From Pelagicoccus sp. SDUM812005 (GTDB taxonomy: Bacteria; Verrucomicrobiota; Verrucomicrobiia; Opitutales; Opitutaceae): 64,000 nt of DNA. The notes under the pieces were generated by a model, which was not told the DNA's origin, made no database searches, and saw only the letters and a list, made by a program, of their open reading frames with translations. Of the stretch, positions 34,565 through 43,012 are shown piece by piece; within the stretch, counting starts at the first letter, position 1; every line of letters begins with the position of its first letter. The DNA lies in the NCBI RefSeq assembly GCF_031127875.1, contig NZ_JARXIA010000010.1:1-64000 (forward strand). The letters are read 5' to 3'. The position numbers were made by a program, and so were the translations under genes.

Positions 34565-35010
34565 GCTCGATCTGGTCTGTTCGGGCTCGAAGGAGGGGCG
34601 AGAAGCTTGAGTCGCTTTAGCGTCTCAACGACTTCCTCCTTCGGCCAATGGCCTTCGTGCCGGAAGCGTTCGACGCCATCGGCATCGAGGATTATTTGCG
34701 TAGGGATGATGCGGATACCGAATTTGGCGCCAGCGGAGCGATCGGCCCAAACGTCTATAAAGCTATCTTGGATTTGTCCCGAATACTCTTCGGCTATGGC
34801 ATTGCGCACAGGGATCATTTGTTTGCAAGGGATGCACTTGTCGGCTCCGAAGTTGACCATTTGAGGCAAGGGTTCTGAGTTTGCAGAAACTTCGGTAGTG
34901 ACCTCGGGGGTCGCTGCGGACGCTTTTGCCAGATCGGTCTGGGGCTCGCTTGAGCAGCTCGCGAAAACGAATACAGAAAGAATTGAGAGTACCTGTATTG
35001 GAAACTTCAT
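34561..35010 (-). CDS. Thioredoxin-fold lipoprotein
   Basis: 149 aa with lipobox FASC and a thioredoxin domain holding the redox motif CIPC (about 59-62, in DKCIPCKQM) and the cis-proline segment RIIPTQIILD. It is exported and anchored. Together with the translationally coupled CcdA protein it makes a complete periplasmic reductant relay. Its place in an arsR operon suggests it reduces disulfides or an arsenic-handling partner outside the cytoplasm. Confidence 0.88.
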   Translation of the reverse strand: MKFPIQVLSILSVFVFASCSSEPQTDLAKASAATPEVTTEVSANSEPLPQMVNFGADKCIPCKQMIPVRNAIAEEYSGQIQDSFIDVWADRSAGAKFGIRIIPTQIILDADGVERFRHEGHWPKEEVVETLKRLKLLAPPSSPNRPDRA

Positions 35011-35019
35011 GACGAAAGA

Positions 35020-35256
35020 TTATTGTCCAATGAGTTTTTGAAGTTCTTCGAGATTTGGAACGCGTCCTGCGACTTTAAGCTCGCCGTCGACGGCGAGAGC
35101 CGGGGTGTACATGACGCCAAAGTCGGCGAAGCGCATCATGTCGGTGATCTTCTCGACCTCATAGTCGATGCCGAGCGCGTTGGCGGCCGCTTTAGCGGCT
35201 TCTGTGAGTTGGTTGCATTTGGTGCAGCCTGTTCCTAGGATTTGGATCGTTTTCAC
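35020..35256 (-). CDS. Glutaredoxin-like thioredoxin protein (TM0996/MTH895 family)
   Basis: 78-aa cytoplasmic mini-thioredoxin with CTKC in ILGTGCTKCNQL and the cis-Pro region GVMYTPALAVDGE. This family is frequently encoded beside arsR and ars-type permeases, which fits here. It begins 9 bp before the thioredoxin lipoprotein gene. The exact electron donor or target is unknown. Confidence 0.9.
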   Translation of the reverse strand: MKTIQILGTGCTKCNQLTEAAKAAANALGIDYEVEKITDMMRFADFGVMYTPALAVDGELKVAGRVPNLEELQKLIGQ

Positions 35257-35342
35257 TTTGTTTTGGTTGCTGGATACGTATTGGTGAAGTGGTTACAGAG
35301 ACTTTTCGTATGTTTTTTTGACGGCTAGGATTCGTGCCGGTC

Positions 35343-35696
35343 CTATTGCTGGGTGACGGGCAAAAGAGCGAGGACGAGGACCAGTAAGATTCCCGTTCCG
35401 AGACCGCCGACCAGCCATAGCGAGCGTTTTTTGGATGCGGCTTGCCAGAGCCAGCGCCAATGCATGAGGAGGTGAGCGAAGACGAGGGCTATTAACGCAT
35501 AGCCGAGCCAAGTGTGGAGTTCTCCCCATTGGTGGCGCGTTAGGCCTAGGGCGGAGAGGCCTCGTCCGCCGTGGGATCCAGGAGGCAAGCGGAAGGCGAT
35601 AAGCAGGCCGAGGCCGCTGAGGGCGCAGAAGACAAACCAGAGGGAGAAGTTGAGGGCTCGGTTTATCGTGAGATTGGAGAGTTTCGGCTGTTTCAT
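35343..35696 (-). CDS. DUF4405-like small membrane protein
   Basis: 117 aa with three TM helices and several conserved His residues (TRHQWGELHTWLGYAL, AHLLMHWRWLW), the pattern of DUF4405 / cytochrome b561-like proteins that may bind heme. It sits between the permease and the thiol-redox genes, suggesting a link between membrane redox and the arsenic operon. Its function is not established. Confidence 0.7.
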   Translation of the reverse strand: MKQPKLSNLTINRALNFSLWFVFCALSGLGLLIAFRLPPGSHGGRGLSALGLTRHQWGELHTWLGYALIALVFAHLLMHWRWLWQAASKKRSLWLVGGLGTGILLVLVLALLPVTQQ

Positions 35697-35715
35697 GTTT
35701 GTATTCTTTGTTGCT

Positions 35716-36146
35716 TTAATTGACGGCGAAGAAAGATCCGTAGAACCAACCCGAGAGGGTGGCCATGACGACGACGAGACCGACGTAGGCGGCAGTTTTC
35801 TTAGGGCCGATCACAGTGTTGATGACCAGCATGTTGGGTAGGCTGAGCGCAGGGCCGGCGAGAAGGAAGGCAAGGGCGGGGCCGGACCCCATGCCGCTGC
35901 CAAGTAGGCCTTGCAGAATGGGAATCTCGGTGAGGGTTGCGAAATACATGAGAGCGCCGGCTACGGAGGCGAAGGCATTGGCGGCGAGTGAATTGCCTCC
36001 CACGGACTCGCTGATCCACGTAGCGGGAATCAGCCCTTCGTGGCCGGGACGACCGAGCAGGAGTCCGGCGACCAGAACGCCGCCAAGCAGCAAGGGCATG
36101 ATCTGCTTGGTGTAGGTCCAGGTTTGGGAAAACCATTCATTTGCTT
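35716..36146 (-). pseudogene. C-terminal part of the split permease (second frame)
   Basis: This frame encodes the C-terminal membrane half of the permease (QTWTYTKQIMPLLLGGVLVAG through ALAFLLAGPALSLPNML). It has no plausible start where it joins the first half; the first Met is at 36099, inside a TM helix. Removing one G from the run of eight G (plus-strand C 36147-36154) fuses it in frame with the upstream part through GEANEWFSQTW. It is therefore part of one protein, made by frameshifting or slippage, or broken by a mutation or sequencing error. Confidence 0.75.
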
Positions 36147-37024
36147 CCCCCCCCAGCTCCGACGGTGAGCCAAGCCAGCCCGAGCGTGGCGACCAGGAAA
36201 GGCCATATGGGTTGTCCGGGTACGAGGAGCGCTACGCTTAGCGTTGCCGTGACGACGACGCTTAGCTTGGCGATGTTCAGTCCAAACCATTTCCAAAGTT
36301 CGAGGACGAAGCTTGCCGCGAGGATCGTCACCAGCAGCCACTTGATTCGGTAGATTGCCGAGAAAAAATCATGGCCCTCCGGTTCGCCGCCCCAGTTGGC
36401 GAAAACGAGGATTCCGACCATGGTGGCGAAGAATGTCGCCGTTTGCCAGAGTGGACGTGTCGCTTCCGGCAGGGGAAGGTCGGCTGCCTTGGCTGTCTTT
36501 TCCTTTTCTTCTTTGCGGAAGAGCCATGCCATGGCGAGGCCAATGAAAATGCTAAAGACGATTGCTCCGATCGCTCGAGCCAGTCCAAGCTCGAAGCCTA
36601 GCACCTTGGAGGTAAGAATGATGGCCAAGGCGTTGATGGCAGAGCCGGAGTAGAGAAACGCTGCGGCCGGTCCGAGCCCTGCTCCCATGCGATAGATGCC
36701 CGCGAAGAGAGGGAGTACGGTGCAAGAGCAAACGGCCAGGATAGTGCCGGAAACGGACCCCACTCCGTAGGCAAGTGGCTTGGAGGCCTTGGGTCCTAGG
36801 TATCGCATGACCGAGGCTTGGGAGACGAAGGCGGCGATTCCGCCTGCGATCCAGAAGGCCGGAAGCAGGCAAAGCACCACATGCTCGCGGGCGTACCACT
36901 TGCTGAGTTCAAGGGCCTCGGTCAGGGCCGCGTCGAATCGAACTTGTCCGACTGGTAGGAAGTAGAAACCGAGGAAGGCTGCCGCCAGTATCAAGAAGAT
37001 CTTTGTTTCCCGTTTTCGGTTCAT
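36137..37024 (-). CDS. ars-associated permease (UPF0718/ArsP-like), N-terminal part
   Basis: About 295 aa of a polytopic permease with the motif AVCSCTVLPLFAGIYRMGAGLGPAAAFLYSG, characteristic of the YraQ/ArsP permease superfamily that exports metalloids or metals. The Met at MNRKRE is chosen because the more upstream Met lies inside an 18-bp operator. The frame ends abruptly in GGGSK after a poly-G run, and the rest of the transporter continues in another frame directly downstream. It is the second gene of the arsR operon. Confidence 0.82.
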   Translation of the reverse strand: MNRKRETKIFLILAAAFLGFYFLPVGQVRFDAALTEALELSKWYAREHVVLCLLPAFWIAGGIAAFVSQASVMRYLGPKASKPLAYGVGSVSGTILAVCSCTVLPLFAGIYRMGAGLGPAAAFLYSGSAINALAIILTSKVLGFELGLARAIGAIVFSIFIGLAMAWLFRKEEKEKTAKAADLPLPEATRPLWQTATFFATMVGILVFANWGGEPEGHDFFSAIYRIKWLLVTILAASFVLELWKWFGLNIAKLSVVVTATLSVALLVPGQPIWPFLVATLGLAWLTVGAGGGSK

Positions 37025-37031
37025 GATTGTA

Positions 37032-37049
37032 TTTCGTAAATATGCGAAA
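37032..37049. promoter_or_regulatory. ArsR-type operator upstream of the permease
   Basis: TTTCGTAAATATGCGAAA is an 18-bp near-palindrome that differs at few positions from the perfect palindrome upstream of arsR. It ends 7 bp before the permease ATG, within the arsR-permease gap, so the regulator may also act inside the operon. Confidence 0.65.
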
Positions 37050-37066
37050 TAATAAGCCAAAAAAAG

Positions 37067-37390
37067 CTAGCTGCAGCAGTTCGCTTTTGAAGTGGAGAGC
37101 AGGTCGGGAAATTCGCCCGGGCTTTCCAGGCAGGCGATGAAGCGGCCGACGCATGGGAGCGTGAGGCGGTAGTAGACCTGCAGTCCGCGCTTGTCGTCCG
37201 CTACGATTCCGGCCTCTCGCAGCACGGAAAGGTGGCGAGAAACGGTTGACCAACCCAGTCCCGCCGCTTCGACAAGCTCGCAAACGCAGCGCTCCTGTTC
37301 GGACAGCGCCTTGACGATCGTAACGCGGGCGGGATGTCCGAGAGCTTTGAATACCTCGTGAGGGGGGACTGCAACTTGGCTTGTTCTCAT
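37067..37390 (-). CDS. arsR: ArsR/SmtB-family metalloid-responsive repressor
   Basis: 107 aa from MRTSQVAV; two earlier in-frame Met codons fall in or beyond the operator and are rejected. The winged helix contains ERCVCELVEAAGLGWSTVSRHLSVLREAGIV. The CVC pair in the helix is the classic As(III)/Sb(III) sensing site of ArsR, and the C-terminus ends in NCCS, a second cysteine pair. A perfect 18-bp palindrome 13 bp upstream implies autoregulation. It heads an operon with the permease and thiol-redox genes. Confidence 0.93.
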   Translation of the reverse strand: MRTSQVAVPPHEVFKALGHPARVTIVKALSEQERCVCELVEAAGLGWSTVSRHLSVLREAGIVADDKRGLQVYYRLTLPCVGRFIACLESPGEFPDLLSTSKANCCS

Positions 37391-37403
37391 GTGCTGGATA
37401 GTG

Positions 37404-37428
37404 TTTCGCATAAATGCGAAATAGTCAA
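37404..37428 (-). promoter_or_regulatory. arsR promoter and 18-bp operator
   Basis: TTTCGCATAAATGCGAAA (37404-37421) is a perfect palindrome. On the minus strand it directly follows a -35 TTGACT (37423-37428), so it fills the promoter spacer. The same -35 word occurs at the arsC and acr3 promoters. A second copy of the palindrome is at 37032-37049. Confidence 0.72.
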
Positions 37429-37485
37429 GGTCGCATTTGCTAGGCTCTGGCGAGCTTGTTCGCAGCATGCGAAAGGGAGGGCGCT

Positions 37486-37508
37486 AAAAAGCGGGCGAAG
37501 TCGCCCGC
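37486..37508 (-). terminator. Rho-independent terminator of acr3
   Basis: On the minus strand GCGGGCGA pairs with TCGCCCGC (37491-37508) across a two-base loop and is followed by TTTTT. It lies about 48 bp after the acr3 stop and before the arsR promoter, separating the two ars transcripts. Confidence 0.8.
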
Positions 37509-37555
37509 CTTTCGGGAGAACGGTAGCGACCTCGCGGTGATACCGTGGGGTTATC

Positions 37556-38629
37556 TCAGGCGAAGAGCCGTTTGCGGAACCAGAAGGCCAGGTTGACGAG
37601 GGCGATCATGACGGGGACTTCCACGAGCGGGCCGATGACGGCGGCGAAGGCTACGCCGGAGCCGATTCCGAAGACTGCCACGGCCACCGCGATGGCCAGT
37701 TCGAAGTTGTTGCTGGCTGCCGTGAAGCTGAGGGTGACGCTCTGGCGGTAGTCGGCTCCCACCATTTTGCCCATCAGGAAGCTGACCACGAACATGATGA
37801 GGAAGTAGATCGTCAGGGGCACGGCGATGCGCAGGACGTCGAAGGGAAGTTCGAGGATGGTGTCGCCCTTGAAGGTGAACATCAGCACGATGGTGAAGAG
37901 CAGGGCGATCAAGGTGATGGGGCTGATCTTCGGGATGAAGACGGTTTCGTACCACTCGCGTCCCTTGAGCTTAACGCCGACGAAGCGGGTAAGCATGCCG
38001 GCGATGAAGGGGATGCCCAAGTAGATGAAGACGCTTTTGGCGACGTCGCCCATGGTGATGGCGACCACGCTGCCCTCCAGGCCGAATACGCCCGGTAGCC
38101 AAGTTATGAATACCCAAGCGTAGATGCTGAAGAAGATGATTTGGAAGACGCTGTTGAAAGCGACCAGTCCGGCGGCGTATTCGTTGTCGCCTTCGGCCAA
38201 CTCGTTCCAGACGATGACCATGGCGATGCAGCGGGCCAGCCCGATCAGGATGACGCCGGTCATGTACTCCGGGTGTCCGCTCAGAAAGGCGATTGCCAGT
38301 CCGAACATGAGGACCGGGCCGATGATCCAGTTTTGGATCAGCGAGAGGCCGAGGACCTTCACGTTGCGGAAGACCCGGTGCATTTCCTCGTAGCGAACCT
38401 TGGCGAGCGGCGGGTACATCATGAGCACGAGTCCGATCGCGATGGGGATGTTGGTAGTGCCGACCTGGAATTGGTCGAGGAATCCGGTGGCTCCGTCCCA
38501 GGTGGCTCCGAGGGCGACTCCGGCAGCGATGGCGAGGAAGATCCAGAGCGTTAGGAATCGGTCGAGGAAACCGAGTTTCTTGCGGGCGGGATCGCAGGCT
38601 CCGGGAATGGATTGGCTGGCAGGTTTCAT
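37556..38629 (-). CDS. acr3: ACR3-family arsenite efflux transporter
   Basis: 357-aa membrane protein of normal ACR3 length with about ten TM helices. Family motifs include [18 protein letters not shown], the conserved TM4 cysteine in [19 protein letters not shown] and [17 protein letters not shown]. It extrudes arsenite made by ArsC or entering from respiration. It is preceded by a 32-codon membrane ORF and its own promoter with a GAATATTC operator, separate from the arsR operon. Confidence 0.95.
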   Translation of the reverse strand: MKPASQSIPGACDPARKKLGFLDRFLTLWIFLAIAAGVALGATWDGATGFLDQFQVGTTNIPIAIGLVLMMYPPLAKVRYEEMHRVFRNVKVLGLSLIQNWIIGPVLMFGLAIAFLSGHPEYMTGVILIGLARCIAMVIVWNELAEGDNEYAAGLVAFNSVFQIIFFSIYAWVFITWLPGVFGLEGSVVAITMGDVAKSVFIYLGIPFIAGMLTRFVGVKLKGREWYETVFIPKISPITLIALLFTIVLMFTFKGDTILELPFDVLRIAVPLTIYFLIMFVVSFLMGKMVGADYRQSVTLSFTAASNNFELAIAVAVAVFGIGSGVAFAAVIGPLVEVPVMIALVNLAFWFRKRLFA

Positions 38630-38651
38630 GTGTTAGGTGCGATTGTCGTGT

Positions 38652-38750
38652 TCAGGAAACTAAAGCTGAGAAAAGGACGATGAGTAAGACCACGGTGGCT
38701 GAGACTGCTAGTTCGAAAGGAGAAATTTCAAGCGGCCATTTATAGTTCAT
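38652..38750 (-). CDS. Small single-TM membrane protein upstream of acr3
   Basis: An ATG-initiated 32-aa frame encodes MNYKWPLEISPFELAV followed by a hydrophobic helix (SATVVLLIVLFSALVS) and a TGA stop 22 bp before acr3. It lies between the acr3 promoter and acr3, so it must be transcribed with it. The charged N-terminus and single TM segment look like a real small membrane protein, though no Shine-Dalgarno is evident and no family was recognised. Confidence 0.5.
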   Translation of the reverse strand: MNYKWPLEISPFELAVSATVVLLIVLFSALVS

Positions 38751-38798
38751 TTTCGGTAGGTGCAAAGGGTTGGTGATTCCGTTTCGTTGGTTCACTCG

Positions 38799-38854
38799 AA
38801 TAGACCCGCCTAAAGAAAGTCAGTCAATAGAATATTCCGAAAAGAGAATATTGC
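38799..38854 (-). promoter_or_regulatory. acr3 promoter with GAATATTC operator
   Basis: On the minus strand a -35 TTGACT (38822-38827) and -10 TCTATT (38799-38804) are separated by 17 bp. Just upstream is the inverted repeat AATATTC (38831-38837) / GAATATT (38846-38852). In plus orientation it reads GAATATTCCGA then AAAGAGAATATTGC, almost the same as the arsC site. Confidence 0.65.
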
Positions 38855-39004
38855 TTTCCCGTCGCGTTCCCGCCAAGGCCGGTACTGGCCCCTTTTCCTA
38901 ATGGCACGAGGTGGCGTGGGTAAGCCGGAGGCGCTTTTGCTGGCTGCGTGCGCCGGGGGCGAACGCTTCGATCGAAAGGGGATCGAAGCGATCGCGGGCG
39001 AAAT

Positions 39005-41374
39005 TCAGTCGACGATCCGTATGAGAGGCGTTTCGTCCTCGCCGAGGCGGGTGATCTCGACCTGGGTTGCGTGCGAAGGCAGGGAGATCGACTGGTCGCG
39101 GTAGCGGACTTGGAAGCGTTCCCAGCGTTCGCCGGCGATGTGGGCGGTGATTTTTTCGGGAGACCATTTCAGGTCGATGGTGGCGCCGCCGCGGGCTTTC
39201 AATCCCTTGACTTCGCCGGTGGGCCAGGCTGCGGGCAGGGCCGGGAGGAGCCAGAGCACGCGTTCGCCGGAATCGAGCTGGATCTGGCTTTGCAGCAGCA
39301 TGGTGACCACGCCGCTGGTGTATCCAAAATTTCCATCGATCTGGAAGGGGGGATGCATGTCGAAGAGGTTCGGGTTGATGAGCTTCGAGAGCATGGTTCT
39401 GATATTGGCGTAGGCGGCTTCGGGGCGCAGCAGGCAGGCCTCGATGTTGATCAGCCAGGCGCGGCTCCAGCCGGTGCGTCCGCCGCCATTGGCGAGGCGG
39501 TAGTCGAGAGATTTGCGGACGGCGTCGACTTGTACTGGGTTTTCGATGATATTGTACTGGCGGCTGGGGAAGAAGCCGTAGGCATGGCTGACGTGGCGGT
39601 GGCCGGGGTTGGGCTCCTTGTGCGGAAGGCTCCATTCCAGGAGGCGACCGTCTTCGCCGATTTTTCCTTCGGCGAGGTCGGGGAGAACCGTTTTCGCTTG
39701 GGCAACCAAATCGTTTTCGATGCCGAGCTCCGCGGCGGCTTCGACGAGGTCGGAGAGGGATTCCCATGCGAGCATAAGGTCGTGGGTAGTTCCGGTGGAT
39801 ACGGCGGCCTTGATCTCCTTGCCGTCGACGGTATAGATGAATTCGTTTTCGGGGGAGTTGCCGGGACCGGTTATCCATTTTCCGGATACGGGATCGCGTT
39901 TGAGCCAGCTGAGGATGAAGCGAGCATTGTCGCTGATGGCGGGCCAAGCCTGGTTCTTAAGGAACTCCTTGTCGGCGGTGAAGCGGTAGTGCTCCATCAT
40001 GTGGGCGGTGATCCAGGCTCCGTTCATCAGGCTCGCGCCCCAGAGCGGCTTGCCGCCGGAGAACCAGGTGTTCATCCAGGCGTTGACGGCGTGTCCGCTG
40101 GCGAATCCTTCGTAGCCGAGGGCCTTTGCCAATCGCTTGCCCCCCGGTTGCATGGCAGTGACGAAGTCGAGAAAGGGTTGGTGGAACTCGGAAAGGCCGG
40201 TCGTTTCGGAGGGCCAGTAGTTCATCTGGAGATTGATGTTCAGATGGTAGTCGCCGGACCAGGGGGCGACCAGGCCTTCGCTCCAGATGCCTTGCAGATT
40301 GTTGGGAAGTCCGGAGGTGCGGTTGCTGGCGATGAGGCAGTAGCGTCCGAACTGGAAGAGCAGTTCTTCGTAGTCGGGGTCGGCTTTGCCGGTCGCGTAA
40401 CGTTGGATACGTTCCGCGGTGGTAAGCTGGGCGACTTCCGGATCGCTTTCTCCGAGGTCGATGGAGAAGCGGTCCATGTAGGGCTTCATCTCGCTTTGGC
40501 CTTCGGCGAGCAAGGTGGCCCAGGTGGCGTCTTCGGCTTGGGAGAGCCATTGGCCGGCTTTCTTTTGCCAGTTGGTGAGGGGCTGTTCGGGATTGGAGAA
40601 GTTGTAGTCGGTTGCGGTGGTGTAGAGGATGATGGCCTCATTTCCTCCGGTGAGGCGGAGGGCGTTTGTATCCGTTTTTTGGAGCTTCCCGTTTTTGGAT
40701 AGGAGTTGCAGGTGGGTTTCGAAACGGGTGCCTCCAGTCGCGGCTTGGGCGGCGAGGACGAGTTTGTTTTGGGAAGCGGAGACGTTTCCGTTGGGATGGA
40801 GGAGGGCGAGTTCGAAGTTCAAGCCGTCGGGGCGCGTGGTCGAGAGGCGGATCGCGATGACGTCGCGTTGGCGAAGGGCGATGGCTTCGCGGGTGATAAC
40901 GCCGTCGCCGTAGATGGCGACGGAGCGGCTGAGTCCGGTTTCCAGGTCAAGGGTGTTGCGGATGGCTTCGGGCTGGTCGACGCCGCGGTGCGTTAGCGTG
41001 GCGTGCCCAGCGTATTCGTAGCTTGCCGGACGCCAGGCCGGCTGGAGGAGCTTGCGGGTATAGAGGGCGTCGGCTTCCTTGAACTTGCCGGCTTCGGCGA
41101 GGGCGCGGATTTGGGCCATCGATTCCGCGGCATCGGCGGGGAAGTTAACTTCCTGTTTCGCCCAGATGGAGTTCTCGTTGAAGTAGAGCGTGTCCTGCGG
41201 GTAGGTTCCGAGGGTGAGGAGGCCGATGCGGCCGTTGCCGATGGGGTATCCTTCGTCCCAGGACGGGGCGCCTTTGTCGGAGACGATTTGCAGGGTGGGT
41301 TTCCCGGAGGTCGTGGCCACGAGCAGGAGGGAGGATAAAGCGAGGGAAGCGAGTTTTAGAAGTGCGGGGCGCAT
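39005..41374 (-). CDS. GH95 alpha-L-fucosidase (or alpha-L-galactosidase), secreted
   Basis: 789-aa glycoside hydrolase with a signal peptide (about 1-24). The GH95 N-terminal domain (APSWDEGYPIGNGRIGLLTLG, LYFNENSIW) is followed by the (alpha/alpha)6 catalytic barrel (NLQGIWSEGLVAPWSGDYHLNINLQMNYW, HAVNAWMNTWFSGGKPLWGA, HRHVSHAYGFFPS, HPPFQIDGNFGYTSG). These are hallmark GH95 motifs. GH95 enzymes release terminal alpha-1,2-fucose or galactose. It lies 12 bp after a sulfatase gene and likely acts after desulfation. Confidence 0.95.
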   Translation of the reverse strand: MRPALLKLASLALSSLLLVATTSGKPTLQIVSDKGAPSWDEGYPIGNGRIGLLTLGTYPQDTLYFNENSIWAKQEVNFPADAAESMAQIRALAEAGKFKEADALYTRKLLQPAWRPASYEYAGHATLTHRGVDQPEAIRNTLDLETGLSRSVAIYGDGVITREAIALRQRDVIAIRLSTTRPDGLNFELALLHPNGNVSASQNKLVLAAQAATGGTRFETHLQLLSKNGKLQKTDTNALRLTGGNEAIILYTTATDYNFSNPEQPLTNWQKKAGQWLSQAEDATWATLLAEGQSEMKPYMDRFSIDLGESDPEVAQLTTAERIQRYATGKADPDYEELLFQFGRYCLIASNRTSGLPNNLQGIWSEGLVAPWSGDYHLNINLQMNYWPSETTGLSEFHQPFLDFVTAMQPGGKRLAKALGYEGFASGHAVNAWMNTWFSGGKPLWGASLMNGAWITAHMMEHYRFTADKEFLKNQAWPAISDNARFILSWLKRDPVSGKWITGPGNSPENEFIYTVDGKEIKAAVSTGTTHDLMLAWESLSDLVEAAAELGIENDLVAQAKTVLPDLAEGKIGEDGRLLEWSLPHKEPNPGHRHVSHAYGFFPSRQYNIIENPVQVDAVRKSLDYRLANGGGRTGWSRAWLINIEACLLRPEAAYANIRTMLSKLINPNLFDMHPPFQIDGNFGYTSGVVTMLLQSQIQLDSGERVLWLLPALPAAWPTGEVKGLKARGGATIDLKWSPEKITAHIAGERWERFQVRYRDQSISLPSHATQVEITRLGEDETPLIRIVD

Positions 41375-41386
41375 GGGGCGTGTCTC

Positions 41387-42829
41387 TTAGTTGGTTTGGT
41401 GAAGGGAGCTTTCTTGGAGGAGCAGTTGTTTGTAGGTTTTGACGAGTTGCGGATTTTGCTCGGCGATGTTCTGGGTTTCTTTGAGGGGCGAGGTGTGGTC
41501 GTAGAGTTCGGCGTATCCATCTTCATGGAGCGTGAAGCGATGGGTCTCGGTGCGGATCGTTTTCGCGTTTTTGTAGTAGGAGTAGGCGGGATGGCCTGAG
41601 GCGCTGGCATCTTCGAGGATCGGGAGGAGGGATTCTCCGTGGACGAAGTCGGGAACCGGGAGGCCGTTTAGCTCGCACAAGGTCGGGAAAATGTCGGTGG
41701 TTTCGACGATGGCGTCGGTTTTTTGGCCGGCCTGTTCCATGCGGGGCAAGGAGATGATGAGCGGGGAGCGGAGGGCTTCTTCGAAGAGGTTGTGCTTCCC
41801 CCAGATGGCGTGTTCGCCGAGGTTCCAGCCGTGGTCGCCCCAGAGCACGACAATGGTTTCGTCGGCCTTGCCGCTGGCTTCGAGGGATTCGAGGATGTCG
41901 CCTACGAGCTTGTCGGCGTAGGTGACGCAGGCGGCGTAGTGTCGGCGAACTTGGTCCGCGTAGTCGCTATTCTGGCGAGGGTCTTGTTCGTGGTGGTTGT
42001 ATTGGCCGAAGAACTCGCCCGACTTGTGCCAGGTGGTTCTCCAGTCGGGCTTTTCTGGATACGGGATCGGCGGCAGTTCGCTGTCCCGGTAGGGTTCCAT
42101 GTACTTCGCGGGGGAACCGAAGGGGAGGTGGGGCTTGATCAGGCCGATGGCCAGGAAGAAGGGGGTGTCGGATTGGGCGAGGTCCTTTAGTTGATGGATG
42201 CCGGCTTCGGCGATGAGACCGTCGTGGTAGGAGGTGTCGTCGACGTCGGCGCTTTGAAAGGCGTCCATCTTGTTTTCCGTGAAGGAGCGTCCCATGCGGA
42301 TTTCGCCGTCGGCCAAGCTGTGCATGGCGCCGCGCGGGTGTCGCCATTGGCCTGTGGGCATGAGTTGGCGATCCCAGGCGCCGGGCATTTCGAGGATGTT
42401 GTTGTCGTACCAGTCTTCGCCTCCCCAGCCGCCGGGGTGGTGGGAAACTTTTCCGACCGATACGGTGGTGTATCCATTTTTTCGGAACCATTCCGGGAGG
42501 CTCGGGGTGACGGAAGCGTCGGAAGCCTCCAATTGCTTGGCTCTGGCGAAGAGGGCTTGGTTGTTGGAGGAGCCGTATTGGCCAGTGAGCAAGCTGTAGC
42601 GCGAGGCGCCGCAGGTCGGAGCGTTGACGTAGTGGCGGTGGAAGGCGCGTCCGGATGCGGCGAGACGGTCGATGTTGGGCGAGTGGATGTAGTCGACCCC
42701 GAATGACTTGAGCTCGGGGCGGAGGTCGTCGATGCAGAGGAGCAGGACGTTTTTCTTGAGTGTCGATTCTGCTTCAGCGTGAAGGGCCAAAGCTAGAAGG
42801 ATCGGGAGCAGCAGTATCTTGGGTCTCAT
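41387..42829 (-). CDS. Secreted iduronate-2-sulfatase-like sulfatase
   Basis: 480-aa sulfatase with a signal peptide (about 1-20) and the metal segment [18 protein letters not shown] typical of iduronate-2-sulfatase relatives. The FGly motif is CGASR (73-77) with Ala in place of the usual Pro, a variant known in this subgroup. [20 protein letters not shown] supplies the second metal site. It precedes GH95 by 12 bp and probably desulfates the sugar that GH95 then removes. Confidence 0.92.
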   Translation of the reverse strand: MRPKILLLPILLALALHAEAESTLKKNVLLLCIDDLRPELKSFGVDYIHSPNIDRLAASGRAFHRHYVNAPTCGASRYSLLTGQYGSSNNQALFARAKQLEASDASVTPSLPEWFRKNGYTTVSVGKVSHHPGGWGGEDWYDNNILEMPGAWDRQLMPTGQWRHPRGAMHSLADGEIRMGRSFTENKMDAFQSADVDDTSYHDGLIAEAGIHQLKDLAQSDTPFFLAIGLIKPHLPFGSPAKYMEPYRDSELPPIPYPEKPDWRTTWHKSGEFFGQYNHHEQDPRQNSDYADQVRRHYAACVTYADKLVGDILESLEASGKADETIVVLWGDHGWNLGEHAIWGKHNLFEEALRSPLIISLPRMEQAGQKTDAIVETTDIFPTLCELNGLPVPDFVHGESLLPILEDASASGHPAYSYYKNAKTIRTETHRFTLHEDGYAELYDHTSPLKETQNIAEQNPQLVKTYKQLLLQESSLHQTN

Positions 42830-43012
42830 TTTTCGGGTGGGGGGTAGCCTTAGAACGCTAAGGGTTGGTTCGGTAGCAAGAGACTATGGTTTTGGGACGA
42901 GAGACAAGCTTAGGTTGCTCGATTCGTTCGCTCGGCGCTTGGCCTGCGGCTGGGGCCGAAACGTAAAGGGGGAGCGTGTTGGGCATCTTGAAGAGATCGG
43001 AGGCGTTCGCGT

